Below the pieces are notes generated by a model. That model did no database searches and was not told where the DNA came from. It saw nothing but the letters and a program-made list of their open reading frames with translations. A stretch of 64,000 bases of DNA, from assembly GCA_038363925.1 (NCBI GenBank), contig JAQQWL010000011.1, positions 1,364,001 to 1,428,000 on the forward strand, in the 5' to 3' direction. The stretch is from Apiospora phragmitis (lineage: Eukaryota; Ascomycota; Sordariomycetes; Amphisphaeriales; Apiosporaceae). Made by a program: the position numbers and the translations under genes. Of this stretch, positions 46,314 to 58,216 are shown piece after piece. How positions within the stretch are numbered: the first letter of the stretch is position 1; the number at the start of each line of letters is the position of its first letter.

Positions 46314-48035
46314 ATGACGACCCTCACCCCCTCGCCCGCCCTACACCCAAGACGAGCTGCAGGCACTCTACCCGCCCGGCCTGGACCTCCAGCTGGTGCA
46401 GATCCTGCTGCGCCACGGCGAGCGCTCCCCCGTCTCGGCCCGCTTCCAGAACGCCGGCCTGCCCGCCTTCTGGCCGTACTGCGCCGCCGTGACGCAGCTG
46501 AAGGCCGCCGTGCTCGACCGCTCCGTGAACAAGACGACCCCCCACCAGTTCTCGACGCTCGAGTGGAAGCGCCGGCTCGAGGCCTTCGGCCGCAACGATG
46601 AGCCCGTCATCGCGAGCGGCCCCGGCGGCGAGCTCGACGCCATCTGCGACATGGGCATGCTGACGGACACGGGCCGCATCACGACCTACGACCTCGGCAC
46701 GCGCCTGCGCCACCTCTACGTCGAGCAGCTGCGCTTCCTGCCGCCCGCGCCCGCGACCGCCGACTCGCTGTACCTGCGCGCGACGCCCATTCCGCGCGCC
46801 CTCGAGAGCCTCAAACAAACCTTCTCGGGCCTGTACCCGCCGCACACGCGCGCGCCCGACTTCCCGGCGCCGAGCATTCTGACCCGCGCCCCCGGCGACG
46901 AGACGCTGTTCCCCAACGACAGCAACTGCCGGCGGTTCGCGGCGCTGTCGCGGGCCTTCGCGCAGCGCGCCGCGGACCGCTGGAACGACACGGCCGAGAT
47001 GGCGTACCTGGATAAGCTGTACGGCGCGTGGATGCCCGAGGACAGCCCGCGCGTCGCCGTCGACGGCAAGCCGCGCCTGAGCGGCATCATGGACACGATC
47101 AACTCGACGCTGGCGCACGGGCCCGAGACGCGGCTGCCGGCCAAGTTCTACGACCGCAAGGGCCGCGACATCGTCGAGAAGATCGGCGTCGAAGAGTGGT
47201 TCGCCGGCTACAAGGAGAGCCGCGAGTACCGCGCCCTGGGCGTCGGCGGCCTCATGGGCGACGTCGTCAGCCGCATGGTCGGCTCGGCCGAGCGCAGCAC
47301 CGCCGACGGCGAGTACGAGACCGCGCACGACCTGGGCGCCGCCGCCATCAGGCGGGGCACCGCCGCGACGCCCATCCGCTTCGGGCTGAGCGGCTGCCAC
47401 GACACCACGCTCGCGGGCGTGCTCGCCAGTCTCGGCGCCTTCGAGGGCGACAAGTGGCCGCCGTACACCAGCCACATCGCCATCGAGATGTTCCGCAAGG
47501 CCGACCACGTCAAACCGTCGTCTGTCCCGGGCACCACCCCGACTATACCGCCTAGCGAGGCCAGTGCTACGACCAGCAACAGCAACAGCAGTAGTTGGTT
47601 CGGCAGTCTGACCTCTTGGTTCGGTGGCTCCTCCTCCGTGAAACCCGGCGCGCCGCCCCCGGGCATCGGACGCAAACCGACGACCGAACTCACAGCCGAC
47701 GAGAAGCGCAAGCTCGAGGGCTACTACGTACGTCTCCGGTACAACGACGCCGTCGTCAAGGTACCCGGATGCAGCAAGCCCGGTAACCACCTCGAAGGCG
47801 ACGACAGCTTCTGTACTCTTGTAAGTCCTCCATCAAGTTAATCTTTCCAACTGTACCACAACTCGAAACTCTCTTCACAACTGAGTTATGTTGACTGACC
47901 CATTTTTCTTCGGTAATACAGGAGGCCTTCAAATCCATTGTAGACAAATACGTCCCGAAGGACTGGAAGGCCGAGTGCAAAGCCAACCTGGACGCGCCTG
48001 CCTTCCCCACCAAGCCGGAACCGGCGGGATATTAA
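46314..48035 (+). CDS. Histidine acid phosphatase family protein
   Basis: A branch-2 histidine phosphatase that cleaves phosphomonoesters through a phosphohistidine. The catalytic RHGERSP is near the N-terminus and the acid/base motif GCHDTT lies in the second half (about 47395). Exons are 46314-47820 and 47922-48035; the donor is GTAAGT, and the last exon begins EAFKSIVDKYVPKDW. The reading frame breaks once near 46345: MTTLTPSPA must join YTQDELQALYPPGLD, which needs one C less in a CCC run. No signal peptide is evident, so it is probably intracellular. A Ser/Thr/Asn-rich insertion (about 47520-47680) contains WFGSL and WFGGS and looks disordered. Third codon positions are extremely G/C rich between 46390 and 47500. 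The physiological substrate is unknown. Confidence 0.85.
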
Positions 48036-49126
48036 AGAGCAGCCAAAGTCACCAGTCATCGTTATCCAGGGCCACCGAAAGTGCCGTGGTCGTAAACTAT
48101 ACAAACCATACCTACCTACTAATCATGCACACACAAGAGTTCTGCAGGGGAGGAGCTACAAGGCCAATAACAAAGAAAAGAAGAAAAAGCCCTGATCTCG
48201 CCCCTTCCCCTAGTCCCCTCCCTTACGATGATAATAACACTTCTCGTATCATCATTGTTTCTAGATCGTTTAAGCTGTACATATTGTGTTCTCTCTTGCT
48301 TACTATCACGGCGTTATAATGGTGGGCTGGTCTGCATTGTGTTTTCTACAATGGCTGGCTGGCTGATGGAGTTGAAGAATGATTACTGAAGACTGGGAAA
48401 GCATAAGAACGGTATGATAAAAACAATAGGAAGATATAAATACAGTTGGTTGCGAATGATATGTTTTATCGAAACTTTCTTGGATCGGACATTTACAATG
48501 CAATAGGTCGACTGTGACAAAGTTACCGAAATGGCCACTTGAGTGCTTGGCACTGGCGAGAAGCGATTAGCAACATAGCACAGACAAGAATGGTAGTATA
48601 AACTGTTCTTCACAGCAGCGAGTTGGGCCGGTTTGGTTTAGATATTGATTATATTTCCCTTAACCCTGCCCATACACACCCAGTAGATATGCCTATATGC
48701 TAATATAGCTAGTAGGCACTCCAGAACCCGTGACATCAGGGGCAACCCTGATGATATGTCTGTGCTTTGTCCTTTCCTTCTCATGACTCCACATTCTCAT
48801 CAGAAACTATGCACAAGGATAGCTGAGGTGGCATCTCATTTTCAGAGATCCATGGGCTACAGCATCCGTCTTCCATCACTGTACTCATACGACGTTCCCA
48901 TTCAAACGTCTGACAATATCGTCTTCTTCCTCTTCGTAAAGCATGGCTGTGCAGCCAGGAAAGATTGATGCTAGGGCTCGTTACAAAGATCATACAGAAA
49001 ATGAAAACGTGATCAGTGAAATCGAAAAGAGAAACCCGGCAGAATAAACCCAGCGCAACAATTACAACGTATTAGTCTTTCCTGGCCACACACCATCTCA
49101 GAAATCGTTTAATCTGGCATTATAGC
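48036..49126. other. Intergenic between convergent phosphatase and RRM genes
   Basis: 3' flanks only; the sequence is relatively A/T rich. No gene or repeat was recognised. Confidence 0.5.
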
Positions 49127-51523
49127 CTAGTTGGCAACCTCTTCCTCAACCCATCCATTGAGGCCTCCCTGGATAGCAAGACCGAAGCCGGAGCCCATGC
49201 CGCCGTAGCTGGCCTGGTACTGGTGACCTCGGCGCTCGCCATCATTGCCAAGAGCGCCGACGGGGCTGTTGCCACCATTCTCAAAGCCAGGAGCAAAAGC
49301 CGGCAGACTGACGGCCCTGCTGTGTTGGCCGCGGGAGTTGGGGGCCAGGAGCCCACCGATGGTGGTGGCGCCGTTCGAAGCTCCGTTAGGGCCCAGTCCG
49401 TTCGAGATGCTTGCAGACTGGCCGTGACCCATATGTCCCTGCTGAGGAACCTCGAGGGACAACTCGTTAGGTGACGATGAGGCGGTACCGAAGAGAGCCT
49501 GCTGCTGAGAGACCAGCATACTCTGCTGGTGGTGCTGTTGCTGTTGGGCCTGCTGCGAGACCTGGCTGAGGTACAGGGTCAACGGGTTGTTGCCGTTCGA
49601 GAACATAGCGGGGTTTCCGTTAGCTGACTGGGGCGATTGGGGTCCTCCAGTAGGCGAGTTGCCGTTTTGGCTGCCCTGAGGAGGCGGGGACGGAACACCA
49701 TTCTCACGGGGAGACTGGGACTGGTTCTGGTTCTGCTGCATCTGGCGGGGCTGGTTGCCGCAACGATCCTTACCGAAGTTCACCTTAAACTTCTTGTACT
49801 CGTCCTTGCTGCGAATGGCCTCGATAGCCTTGATGGCATTGGCAATGTTGGTGAAGTTGACGAAAGCGCAGCTCTTCTCGCGGAGGGTGTTGACCAATTC
49901 GATCTCGCCGAATTCGGAGAAGTCCTGTCGCAGGCGCTCCTCAGTCCATGTGTCGTCGAGGTTTCCAATGTACACGTTTCGAGAAGCACCACCGCTGACA
50001 GCAAGGGCAATAGCCGGGGGCAGAGCTCCAGAGTGCTTACCCCAACCAATCTTGAGGCGACGGTTGTGGATCATGAGTCCCTGGATGTTGCTCATCGCGT
50101 AGAAAGAGGCAGCAGCGGTGGGATCGATGAACGTAACGAAGCAGATGTGCTTGTCGGGGATGTATCGGATGTGGTGAAGCAGACCACCTCGTACTACATT
50201 GCAGATCTCCTCGATAGTGGTCTCGGGGTGGATGTTGCCCAGGTAGATTGTACGGTTGCCCAGGTTGTTGATGCCACCAGCAGTTGTCGCAACGGCAGCG
50301 GCCGCAACAGATTGCTGAGCAAGGGCATTGGAAATGACCTCGCGGTCCGCACCGGTGAGCATATGAGCATAACCAGGGGCAATGCCAAGATATTGGGCAG
50401 CGTTCTGCTGCTGGGTCTTGGAAACATAGGCACATCGATCCTTGCCGTAGTACACGCGACGGGGAGTCTGCCACTTGGGTTCCTGTGGCAGCTGCTGCAC
50501 AGCCTTCATGGCATTGGCAATGGACAGGAAGTGAATGAAGGCAATGTTCTTCTCCCGGACAATCTTGATAGTGTCAACGGCACCGAACTTGCCCAGATCA
50601 TCCCGCAGCTCCTCGTCGCTAATATCCTCAGGCAGGTTGCCGAGGTAGACATTGCGGGAAGCACCAGACTGCTGAACCGCAAGGGCTACCGAAGTTGGAA
50701 CCTGCGAAGGCTTGCCCCAGCCAATCTTGACGTCCTGGCCCTTGATGCACAGCTTCTTCAAGATGGCATCAGAGTGGAAGTGGGTGGCGGCGTTCGCATC
50801 CAGGAAAGAGATGAAGGCGCAGTTCTTGTCGGGCAGAAGACGAACCGACTCGATTTGACCGCTGCGGACGTGGCCAAGGATCTCCTCGGCGGTTGTGTCC
50901 GGGGGAATGTTACCCAAGTAAACAGTCCTGCTAGTGCCGGTGACCATTCCAGTGGGGCTCATGGGAACAGGAGAGCCAGGAGACATTGGCATCTGTCCAC
51001 CCATCTGGCTGTAAGCTCCGGTGGGAGACTGAGGCTGGAAGAACTGAGGAGCGCCGTAGGTCGAGGGCGACACCATGGCCTGGTAGTTCTGGGGAGAGAT
51101 GTTCTGCTGAACAGGGCTACCCATGCCGTTCTGGTGGTGCTGCTGCTGACCGTTCTGTTGCTGGAACTGAGGCATGCTCTGGAACTGGGGGCTCTGGAAA
51201 GCACCAGGGCTGCCAGGCTGGAAGGGACTGCCGAGCAGCAACTGGGAGGGCAACAGAGGAGTGAAGTTCATATCGTAGCCAGTGCCAGGGGTAGCCATGT
51301 CGTTCTGGGTGGTCGGGGGAGCCAACTGTTGGTGGTGGGCCGGCTGGGTGTTGATCGAAGGAATGTTGCCACGTCGTCGGTCCGCAAATCCGGAGATGTT
51401 CGAGGTGAAAGCTCCGTGAGAGAAACCGGTTTCGCTGGTGGACGGCTTGGACGTATGGCCGAAGCGGTTAGGGCCGCCCTGGGCGGGCCCGGTGGGAATA
51501 CCCGATCCTTGAAGGTCCTGCAT
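49127..51523 (-). CDS. nrd1: Four-RRM RNA-binding protein, Nrd1/Msa2-like negative regulator of differentiation
   Basis: An RNA-binding protein of 798 residues in one intact exon. Four RRM domains are visible: about 199-271 ([18 protein letters not shown]), 289-362 ([17 protein letters not shown]), 424-496 ([17 protein letters not shown]) and 515-586 ([17 protein letters not shown]). The N-terminal 195 residues are Pro/Gln/Ser rich, and the C-terminal 200 are Gln/Asn/Gly/Ser rich and probably disordered. This layout matches fission yeast Nrd1 (Msa2), which binds mRNAs and restrains sexual differentiation, and its filamentous-fungal homologues. The start is the first ATG of the frame ([10 protein letters not shown]). 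The region upstream is unusually long and gene-free, which suggests a long regulated leader. Confidence 0.85.
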   Translation of the reverse strand: MQDLQGSGIPTGPAQGGPNRFGHTSKPSTSETGFSHGAFTSNISGFADRRRGNIPSINTQPAHHQQLAPPTTQNDMATPGTGYDMNFTPLLPSQLLLGSPFQPGSPGAFQSPQFQSMPQFQQQNGQQQHHQNGMGSPVQQNISPQNYQAMVSPSTYGAPQFFQPQSPTGAYSQMGGQMPMSPGSPVPMSPTGMVTGTSRTVYLGNIPPDTTAEEILGHVRSGQIESVRLLPDKNCAFISFLDANAATHFHSDAILKKLCIKGQDVKIGWGKPSQVPTSVALAVQQSGASRNVYLGNLPEDISDEELRDDLGKFGAVDTIKIVREKNIAFIHFLSIANAMKAVQQLPQEPKWQTPRRVYYGKDRCAYVSKTQQQNAAQYLGIAPGYAHMLTGADREVISNALAQQSVAAAAVATTAGGINNLGNRTIYLGNIHPETTIEEICNVVRGGLLHHIRYIPDKHICFVTFIDPTAAASFYAMSNIQGLMIHNRRLKIGWGKHSGALPPAIALAVSGGASRNVYIGNLDDTWTEERLRQDFSEFGEIELVNTLREKSCAFVNFTNIANAIKAIEAIRSKDEYKKFKVNFGKDRCGNQPRQMQQNQNQSQSPRENGVPSPPPQGSQNGNSPTGGPQSPQSANGNPAMFSNGNNPLTLYLSQVSQQAQQQQHHQQSMLVSQQQALFGTASSSPNELSLEVPQQGHMGHGQSASISNGLGPNGASNGATTIGGLLAPNSRGQHSRAVSLPAFAPGFENGGNSPVGALGNDGERRGHQYQASYGGMGSGFGLAIQGGLNGWVEEEVAN

Positions 51524-53300
51524 CCCGAGTAGATGAGGTGGGACAAGGTTGTCCCGCTGGACGTGAGATAGAACCGCCGTTTTGGCTGATTAGCGAGTGC
51601 CCGAGCGATCAGGCACCGAGTTGAGGGTTGGGAAGAGAATTGAGCGGCTCGTCTGAAATGCGCTGCAGGGCTCACACAATGTAGCAAGCAAAGGTCGGAA
51701 CGAGATTAATAAAGCTGGTAGGCAAAATGGCGAAGTTGAACCACTCCGAGTCTGTTCAAGCAGAGAGCAGATCCGAAGATGACGGGGTATCTCAAAGGTA
51801 TCGTGTTTTAAAAGGGTGACGAAAAGCTGGCGTTCAGCAACAAGCACGGAGGGGCCTATGTGCAACAGGTCGGCGTCCGCTTCTATGGTTGGCGACGTGG
51901 TTCAGTATAGGCACGAGAAAGCCACTGCTAGAAAAGAGCTGAACAAGCGGATAATTATGTCGAACAGATAGGAGGCAACGGTAATCTTGTGTCGTGAATG
52001 CACTGCTATACCCAGAGCTGGCCAGGGTAGAATCAGAGAGAAATTGTCGTGAATGCTGACCGCAGATATGGAGGGACTCGAGGTCTCTTTGACGTGGCGG
52101 TTAAGGACAAGTCAAGTGGATCTGGTTGTCGATACGGCTCCGTCGAACAAAGATTTGGGGCGACGATAAGATCCTCCAAAGAAAGCGAACGAATGGAAGA
52201 AATTGCCTGAAACGAGCGTCGAGAGGTCGACCAGACGGCAGATTTCCTTTGTCCCGTTGTCTCGAAGCTGGACACACACCAGATGGTTTCGTCGGTTTCT
52301 TAAGATATTTGTCTTGGGGCTGGGGGCAGAGAAAATATAGCAGCAAGCTGTGGGACTCTTTTCTCGAAAGGATCCTATGAGAATAGAGTGGGCTCGGGTT
52401 GGTTTGGCGGTCTAGCTAGCCGGCTATTGCAAAGCAGCGGTATGGTTGTGGGCAAAGGTATAAGAATATTAAGAGAAACTATACGCGAATGAACGAGTGT
52501 AGGTAAATAGAAAGCTGTAGAGAGAAGATCCAAAGCTGGATACGAGGCTGACGAAGGTCGTCGTCGGGGTGAAAAGGACTGGAGGACCAAGGCAGGAGGG
52601 AGAGGGAGAGGAAGAGGGAGAGGGAAGAGAGTGGGAGTAGAAAAGAGAAATGAAGGAAAAAAGAGTAGGATCGCCAAAAGATAATGTACCTACTACATAC
52701 AGTCTAGGATTAGAGCTGGATCAAAACGGGGGGTCTTTTTTCAATTGCAAGATGGGAGAGAGACGGGCTTGGGGGTCTCGGTGTCGAACGTCCGAACGAA
52801 CCACGATTTTCTCGCTTCAATGGTAAGGAGGCAGTGAACACTGTGAGAGCAAGGGGGCACACGCAGGGCAGGAAGGGGACGGGTCCTTGTCACCCAATTA
52901 CCCAAATGGGCCTGAATTGGCTGCTAGTTTAATGAGAGCAGTCAGGGATCATTGGTCCCTCTCTTTAGCAGCACGCTCTAGCGCTGATAAAACAGGGGAT
53001 TCGGGGGGGGCATGTAGGGGAGGTAGGGGGTGAGAGTTTGGAGGCATGTATCTTGTCCCACTCCGTCCGCTGCCAGGGTACCTGCATCGCCAACTTGCAT
53101 CGATATTCATTTTCGGTTGGTACCTACATACATACATGCCATCCATCACGCGACGGCGGCCGGGCCTGGCTTTGGGGGGAGGGTATATGCAGGTGCATCT
53201 ATGTAGGTAACGGTAGCCATGCTGCATGTAGTAATATGTGTACTGTGTATAGGTGGAAAAGGAAAACGCACGCGACTTGCGGCTTACTTATTTCCTGGGT
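51524..53300 (-). promoter_or_regulatory. Long upstream region or leader of the four-RRM gene
   Basis: No coding region is supported. Read on the minus strand, 52570-52660 is an almost pure pyrimidine tract (the plus strand shows GAGGGAGAGG-type purines), a pattern common near fungal transcription starts. This would imply a leader of about 1 kb. Whether it contains an intron or upstream ORFs cannot be told by eye. Confidence 0.4.
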
Positions 53301-55070
53301 CTATTTCGACAGCGCTTGCTAGTTGTCTGTCAACCTGCAAGTTCAAGACACATATGTAGGTACGTATGTAGTTGAGATCGATTGGGGACGATGGGGATAT
53401 GTACAGATGTCGCAGAGGTGCGTGTGGCAGAAAAAAACGTCCAATGTATTGATTACTAGTTCGAGCAACTGGGTTTGATTTGATCGATACACGAAGGAGC
53501 CGACATAAGAACTAAAAAACGTCAATTGGACTGTCAACTCAATTCAATTGATGAACACTGCCAGTCAGTCAGTACAAGACAGACATCAATGATCAATTGC
53601 ATTGTAGGTTCGGCAGGGTAAGCAAGCGGTAAGTTCATCAACAACAAGTAGTAGCTCTTGAGTGATACACCAGAAAGGTAAGTGCCGTTAAGCCGTTTTT
53701 TCTCCATAAGCACGAAGAGACGGCTCCTGGAATTCCTGGTCCAGACCCAGTAATCGGGACTGTTGGCGCACCAAAGCCTGAAGGGGGGGCTTGGGGGCCC
53801 GTTGCATCGGCGTAGGGTAGGGGTTATTGGTCTAGTGGGATGTTTTCCCGCTCACTCGACTTTTGGATCAATCAGAAAACCACCATGCACTTCGGGAAAC
53901 CATGCCAAGCCTCAGGTCGGTCGAGCTTTCAATAGCTTTGCCTAATTGTGACGATAGAGAGAGAGCAAGACCGACCGAACCTGGCAACCAACAATGGCTC
54001 TCCTAAGGATGGACTGGAGTGATATACGTGTTGAGACTCTACTACATGATCGTATAAATTGACATGTCCCGTCAGCCACTCTTTAGGACCCTCCCCATAT
54101 ACGCTTACTGACGCCTATATAGGCGCCTCGCATATATATGGCCAATTACCTGGTCGTTGATCGTTTTTGACACGGATGTAAGGGGAAGAAAGAATGGGGT
54201 AAGGTAGGACAGATTGTCACCCAACAAGATTGGTCCGATTCCTTCAGTCTTGGTGGTTCAGCCGCCACCGATGTCTGTCCCAAGCGGAAGGACAGACTTG
54301 ACAGCGGCTGCTTTTCCCTCAAGTGCCCGTCTGACAACCTAGACCAAAATCTACGGAGAGCTGGCAACGACGCCAACTCAATTCAAACTCCAGCCCGCGC
54401 GCCCTGTCTGCAGGTTGGGCCAGGCGTAACGCAATCTACGTCCCGGCTCTCAAAAGAAACATCGGAAGAAGCCAATACTAGCATTGACATGTGTACATGT
54501 AGTTACTGCCACACGCAATACATTTAGGTGGTCTATTAGGTGTTTTTCCCAGCGGCACATTTTCAACAAGAAGAAGTTCGATTCGAAGCAGGTACCACGC
54601 GCCTCGTCCTACACGCTCATCTCCATAGCGCAAGGGTCTTCGCTGTAGTAAGTGCATATGGCGGTAGCTATGTGCCACGGTAGTACGGTGCGGTGTTAGT
54701 TTGTGCGACTTGCTGATTGTGTGGGTTGGTGGTGGTGATTCGTGAATCTTTTGCCCATTTGCCCAGCCAGCAAGCAACATGGCGGAAGCGCTGGCGTCAA
54801 ATTACTGCACGATCTACGTACTGTATATGCGGCTTACCTGCAGGTACAACAACCGCAACTTCGTCTTCTAATTTGGACTTTGGCAACAGCGTTTTCCGGC
54901 CCCGGCGACGAGTCATGTTTTCCAAGCAAGCCTCGTTATATGACGGTGGCTTTTTCTTTCCCAACATGCCGCCAGATCCCACCCTGCATATGGATTTCGC
55001 GTATATACGTAGCCCCAAAGGAAGATGTCACCAATAAAAAGTGCCGGCGTGCTCTACGATATTGTATTGC
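53301..55070. other. Gene-poor region
   Basis: No supported genes. Short TACATACA-type low-complexity sequence and isolated AAGTGCATAT motifs (for example 54650-54659) occur. The motifs link this stretch to the MITE-like element to the right. Confidence 0.4.
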
Positions 55071-55078
55071 CATACATA

Positions 55079-55474
55079 CAGTATCTACCCCTGAAACTGC
55101 ATACGGGGGAAAGTGCATATGTGGGTGTAAGTGCATATTTTTTCCAGCCCGACTCACTGTTTAGTGGGAAAGTGCATAAAGTGCATACTGCATACGATTT
55201 TTGAAAAGATGCAGTCTCAGGGGCGTGAGCAGGTGGTTCCGGTACCGCTAGCAAGGGGTTGAGGCCCATATTTCGACAACTTTGTACCTATTTCCCTACC
55301 AAATCTGTCGTTTGGGGGTCTGGTCGACCCAGGTGGTAGAAAAGTGGGTCCGGTCGGTCGGATCGGGGCCTTATTGGTGATGTTTTTGGTGGCAGACAGG
55401 CGACCCACATATGAGCCCCAAAGTGCATAAGGAAAGCGAGCCTGAGTCGTATGCACTTTCAGGGGTACGTACCG
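55079..55474. mobile_element. MITE-like non-autonomous DNA element with subterminal repeats
   Basis: Two arms at 55080-55105 and 55448-55473 are inverted copies of each other, matching at 22 of 26 positions (shared core TACCCCTGAAA, then TGCATACG). The element is about 0.4 kb and has no coding capacity. Inside the arms the motif AAGTGCATA recurs at 55110, 55129, 55169, 55178 and 55420, and inverted at 55450; the last two form a hairpin. The sequence TACATACA flanks both ends (55073-55080 and 55475-55482) and could be an 8-bp target duplication, although it overlaps the arm by two bases and is low complexity. The size, arms and repeated subterminal motif suggest a hAT-like MITE, tentatively. 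Confidence 0.55.
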
Positions 55475-55482
55475 TACATACA

Positions 55483-58216
55483 AAAAGGGGGGTTTCTGGG
55501 ATGTTGGATGGCTTTCGTGGGGTCGGTCGGTCCCTATTTCGTTCCTGCATATCGGAATCTGCATCTTGCAAGCCCAAGTACGAGTTGACGCAGCCACACG
55601 GCCCAGATTGAGTGCTCTCGTAATATAACGTATGCAGCCATGAATTGACACTCCGTTAATTGCTTTGATGCCGATGGAGAAACAGGCAAGCAGGCAGTGC
55701 TGGATCTCTCTTTCCCATCTCATCGTGGCTCGGCGTTCCATTCGATAGCATAGCATCGGTGTCCTTGCATTTATTTTCCAACGTTGCAGATCGCCACGCG
55801 CGGGCAGCGGGCTCCAAAAAAGAAGACCCTTATTCAGTGACACAGAAGGTTCTCTGAGTTATCCATTATCTGCCTTTTGCATCTGCCATCAATCAGGTGT
55901 CAGGGGCTTAGGGGGGAAGCTCCGAGCGAGAGTCCTCTACCGCGCCCCCAAGGTCGTGTCTGGCAATCGGGCACACGGGGCACGCGCCGTGGATGGTTGA
56001 TCAATGCAGTGGGTTCTCTTCTCTCAGGTATATTCTCGCATGTTAGAGGCGAGAAGTTGAAACCCCCTCGTACCCGAGGGAGCCAACAACACACAAGGCA
56101 TTGTTACCGGACGTTTCAGTTGCTTATCACCTTCAGTGTTATCTTTTTTGCCTCCCTCCCTCACTAAAAGCTTCTAGACTCAATCATCAGTTCTATTTCT
56201 ATCCGTCTCTCGGATCGTCAGCTACAGCCTGTCACAAACCCGACGGCTTTCTAGCTTAGTCACAGTAGTTTTGGAGGCTAAAGGGAGATAGTCTTGGAAC
56301 ACAACCTTTCTTTTCCCCAGAACGGTCCGCGATACTCTGTAGCGTAACCCCCGAAAAAGATCGTCTTTTGGAGAGTGTCCATGTCATTATTTCTTTTATC
56401 GACTGGAGGGGTCCAAAAGGAGGGCCTACGCACATGGACAAAAGAGCTCTCAGACCACATCATCCTCTTTTTTTCTCCCTATCATCGTATATGCGTAACC
56501 CACTGTGACCGTGCCCCTCCAGACTCCAGTTAATAGTTGCCGTGGAGAGAGACACGGACATTTTATCCAGAAATCCAACCTCCTTCCTTCGGGACAATAC
56601 GATTGTGGTAAGGCCAGCCAACTAACTATCTTGCTATGTCACAGGAAGGATTCATGACCTCCTAGCCTACCTCCAACTACTCACCCCTCAGTCCCTCTCT
56701 CACCGTCTATGCAGGTTACAACCCCTATTTCAGTCTGCAATCCCCAACCAATGGAACGGACGGTTCGGGTTACGCACGCACCATATCCACATAAAAGACC
56801 CCTGCGCCAACATAGGCAAAAAAAGAGCGAGACCTTTCTCTTGGTCTGGACTACGGTAAGGTACCCGTCCATTCTTGCGCTGCTGCTGCTAGTTAGCCCG
56901 TGCATGAAAATGCATACCACCCTCCATCATCATCATCATCGCGCGCATCTCATCAGGGGGGGGGCACGCAAAGCAAGCGAAGTAATCGCGCGTGGCTGGC
57001 GGCTGTATGTATCGTAAGGCATGTCGGGCTTTTTTGTAAGGACATGCCATGCATCTCAGATGTCCGGCATTTGGCACAGTCCAGAAGCACGTCGCAGGCA
57101 TCTATCTTCTCTTGGTCAACAGAGAGCTCTATCGAGAGAGGTGAAGCCGAGAGCCAGAGGATGATCCATCCTCCCCCTCCTATCCATCCCTGCCACCCAT
57201 CCATTGCCGCGTCCATCATCCATGGATATTCCCACGTGCCATGTCGTATCATCGTCTCATCTGATAGAGTACACTGAAAGTGGCAGTGGGAAAGAATACG
57301 GCAAAACCTTCTCGACTGCTTCCCCCATCATTGTTCCCGTCGGTTTCCCTTCTGGGCCGCCACTTTATGCCCCTCCGCGTATTCAATACCCAGTTTCGTC
57401 ATGGTGTGTCGATCGTGTCCCGCCCTTTGACAGTTCGTCTCAGGGCTATATTTCCACATTTATACTGTATCGTCCGGCAGCACCGGAGTGACAAAAAATA
57501 ATAGCTTTGTTATACCAAATGAAAAAAAAGGAAGAAAAATTAGTACACAAGGAGATACCTGGTTTTTATTTGTGAGAACCACATTTCGTTGCGTATGCCT
57601 AGCTGTGACATGAGTAATGGCACATGCGGTGCAACACCCAGCTTGGCTTGCCACGTCGATAGAGAACAGGTGCCTTCGCGATAACCATGGTATAGCCTAT
57701 CCATCTCCAAGCTCAACTCTGGTGACTACATTGGATTCCTAAGAGAAGATGTAAAATTGGGACACACGCCGTAAACTCACCATCCGAATATATCTAAAGA
57801 TCTGATTGATGAAGACAGTATTTCCACATCATAGACCGTATTTGGTGGTTAAGGGGGGATATAGGGAAAGCATTTAGTGACGTTCATCATCGCCGCCGCC
57901 ATCACTAGTGCACCATAACACCACCCCCAGATTTTGCGGCCAAACCCGCCACCGCATCCGCGGACAGGCCGTACTTATACATGGCAATCACAGGGACACT
58001 TTCATTGTATTCTATCATATGTCATCATGACTTGAGCTTTGCGTCTCCCCTTTACGTAAGATCGCTGGTATCGCAATGCGACATTTTCTGTCGACTCTAT
58101 CTATATGCCTTCTCGTGGGGTCTCCAAACGCCAAAAGACTCAGTCTTCTATCTTTCCTCCCAGGCTCGAGCCGGGCCACATGATCCGTCAATTTTGTTTG
58201 CCTTCCACGGCGACGC
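55483..58216. other. Gene-poor region downstream of GMP synthase
   Basis: No supported genes. It contains short CAT repeats (about 56925-56940), a G run near 56957 and A-rich sequence around 57520. Overlapping frames here lack protein-like composition. Confidence 0.45.

Noticed and set aside
46324..47790. 488-codon open frame antisense to the acid phosphatase
   Set aside because: The overlapping plus-strand frame has catalytic motifs. The antisense frame is open because third codon positions are nearly all G/C, and its Arg/Ala/Gly/Val-rich translation lacks domains.
49637..51532. 631-codon open frame antisense to the four-RRM gene
   Set aside because: A shadow of a G/C-biased real gene with four RRM domains; no protein-like motifs.
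55217..55843. 208-codon open frame overlapping the MITE-like element
   Set aside because: It runs through the inverted arm and non-coding body, has odd composition and no domain.
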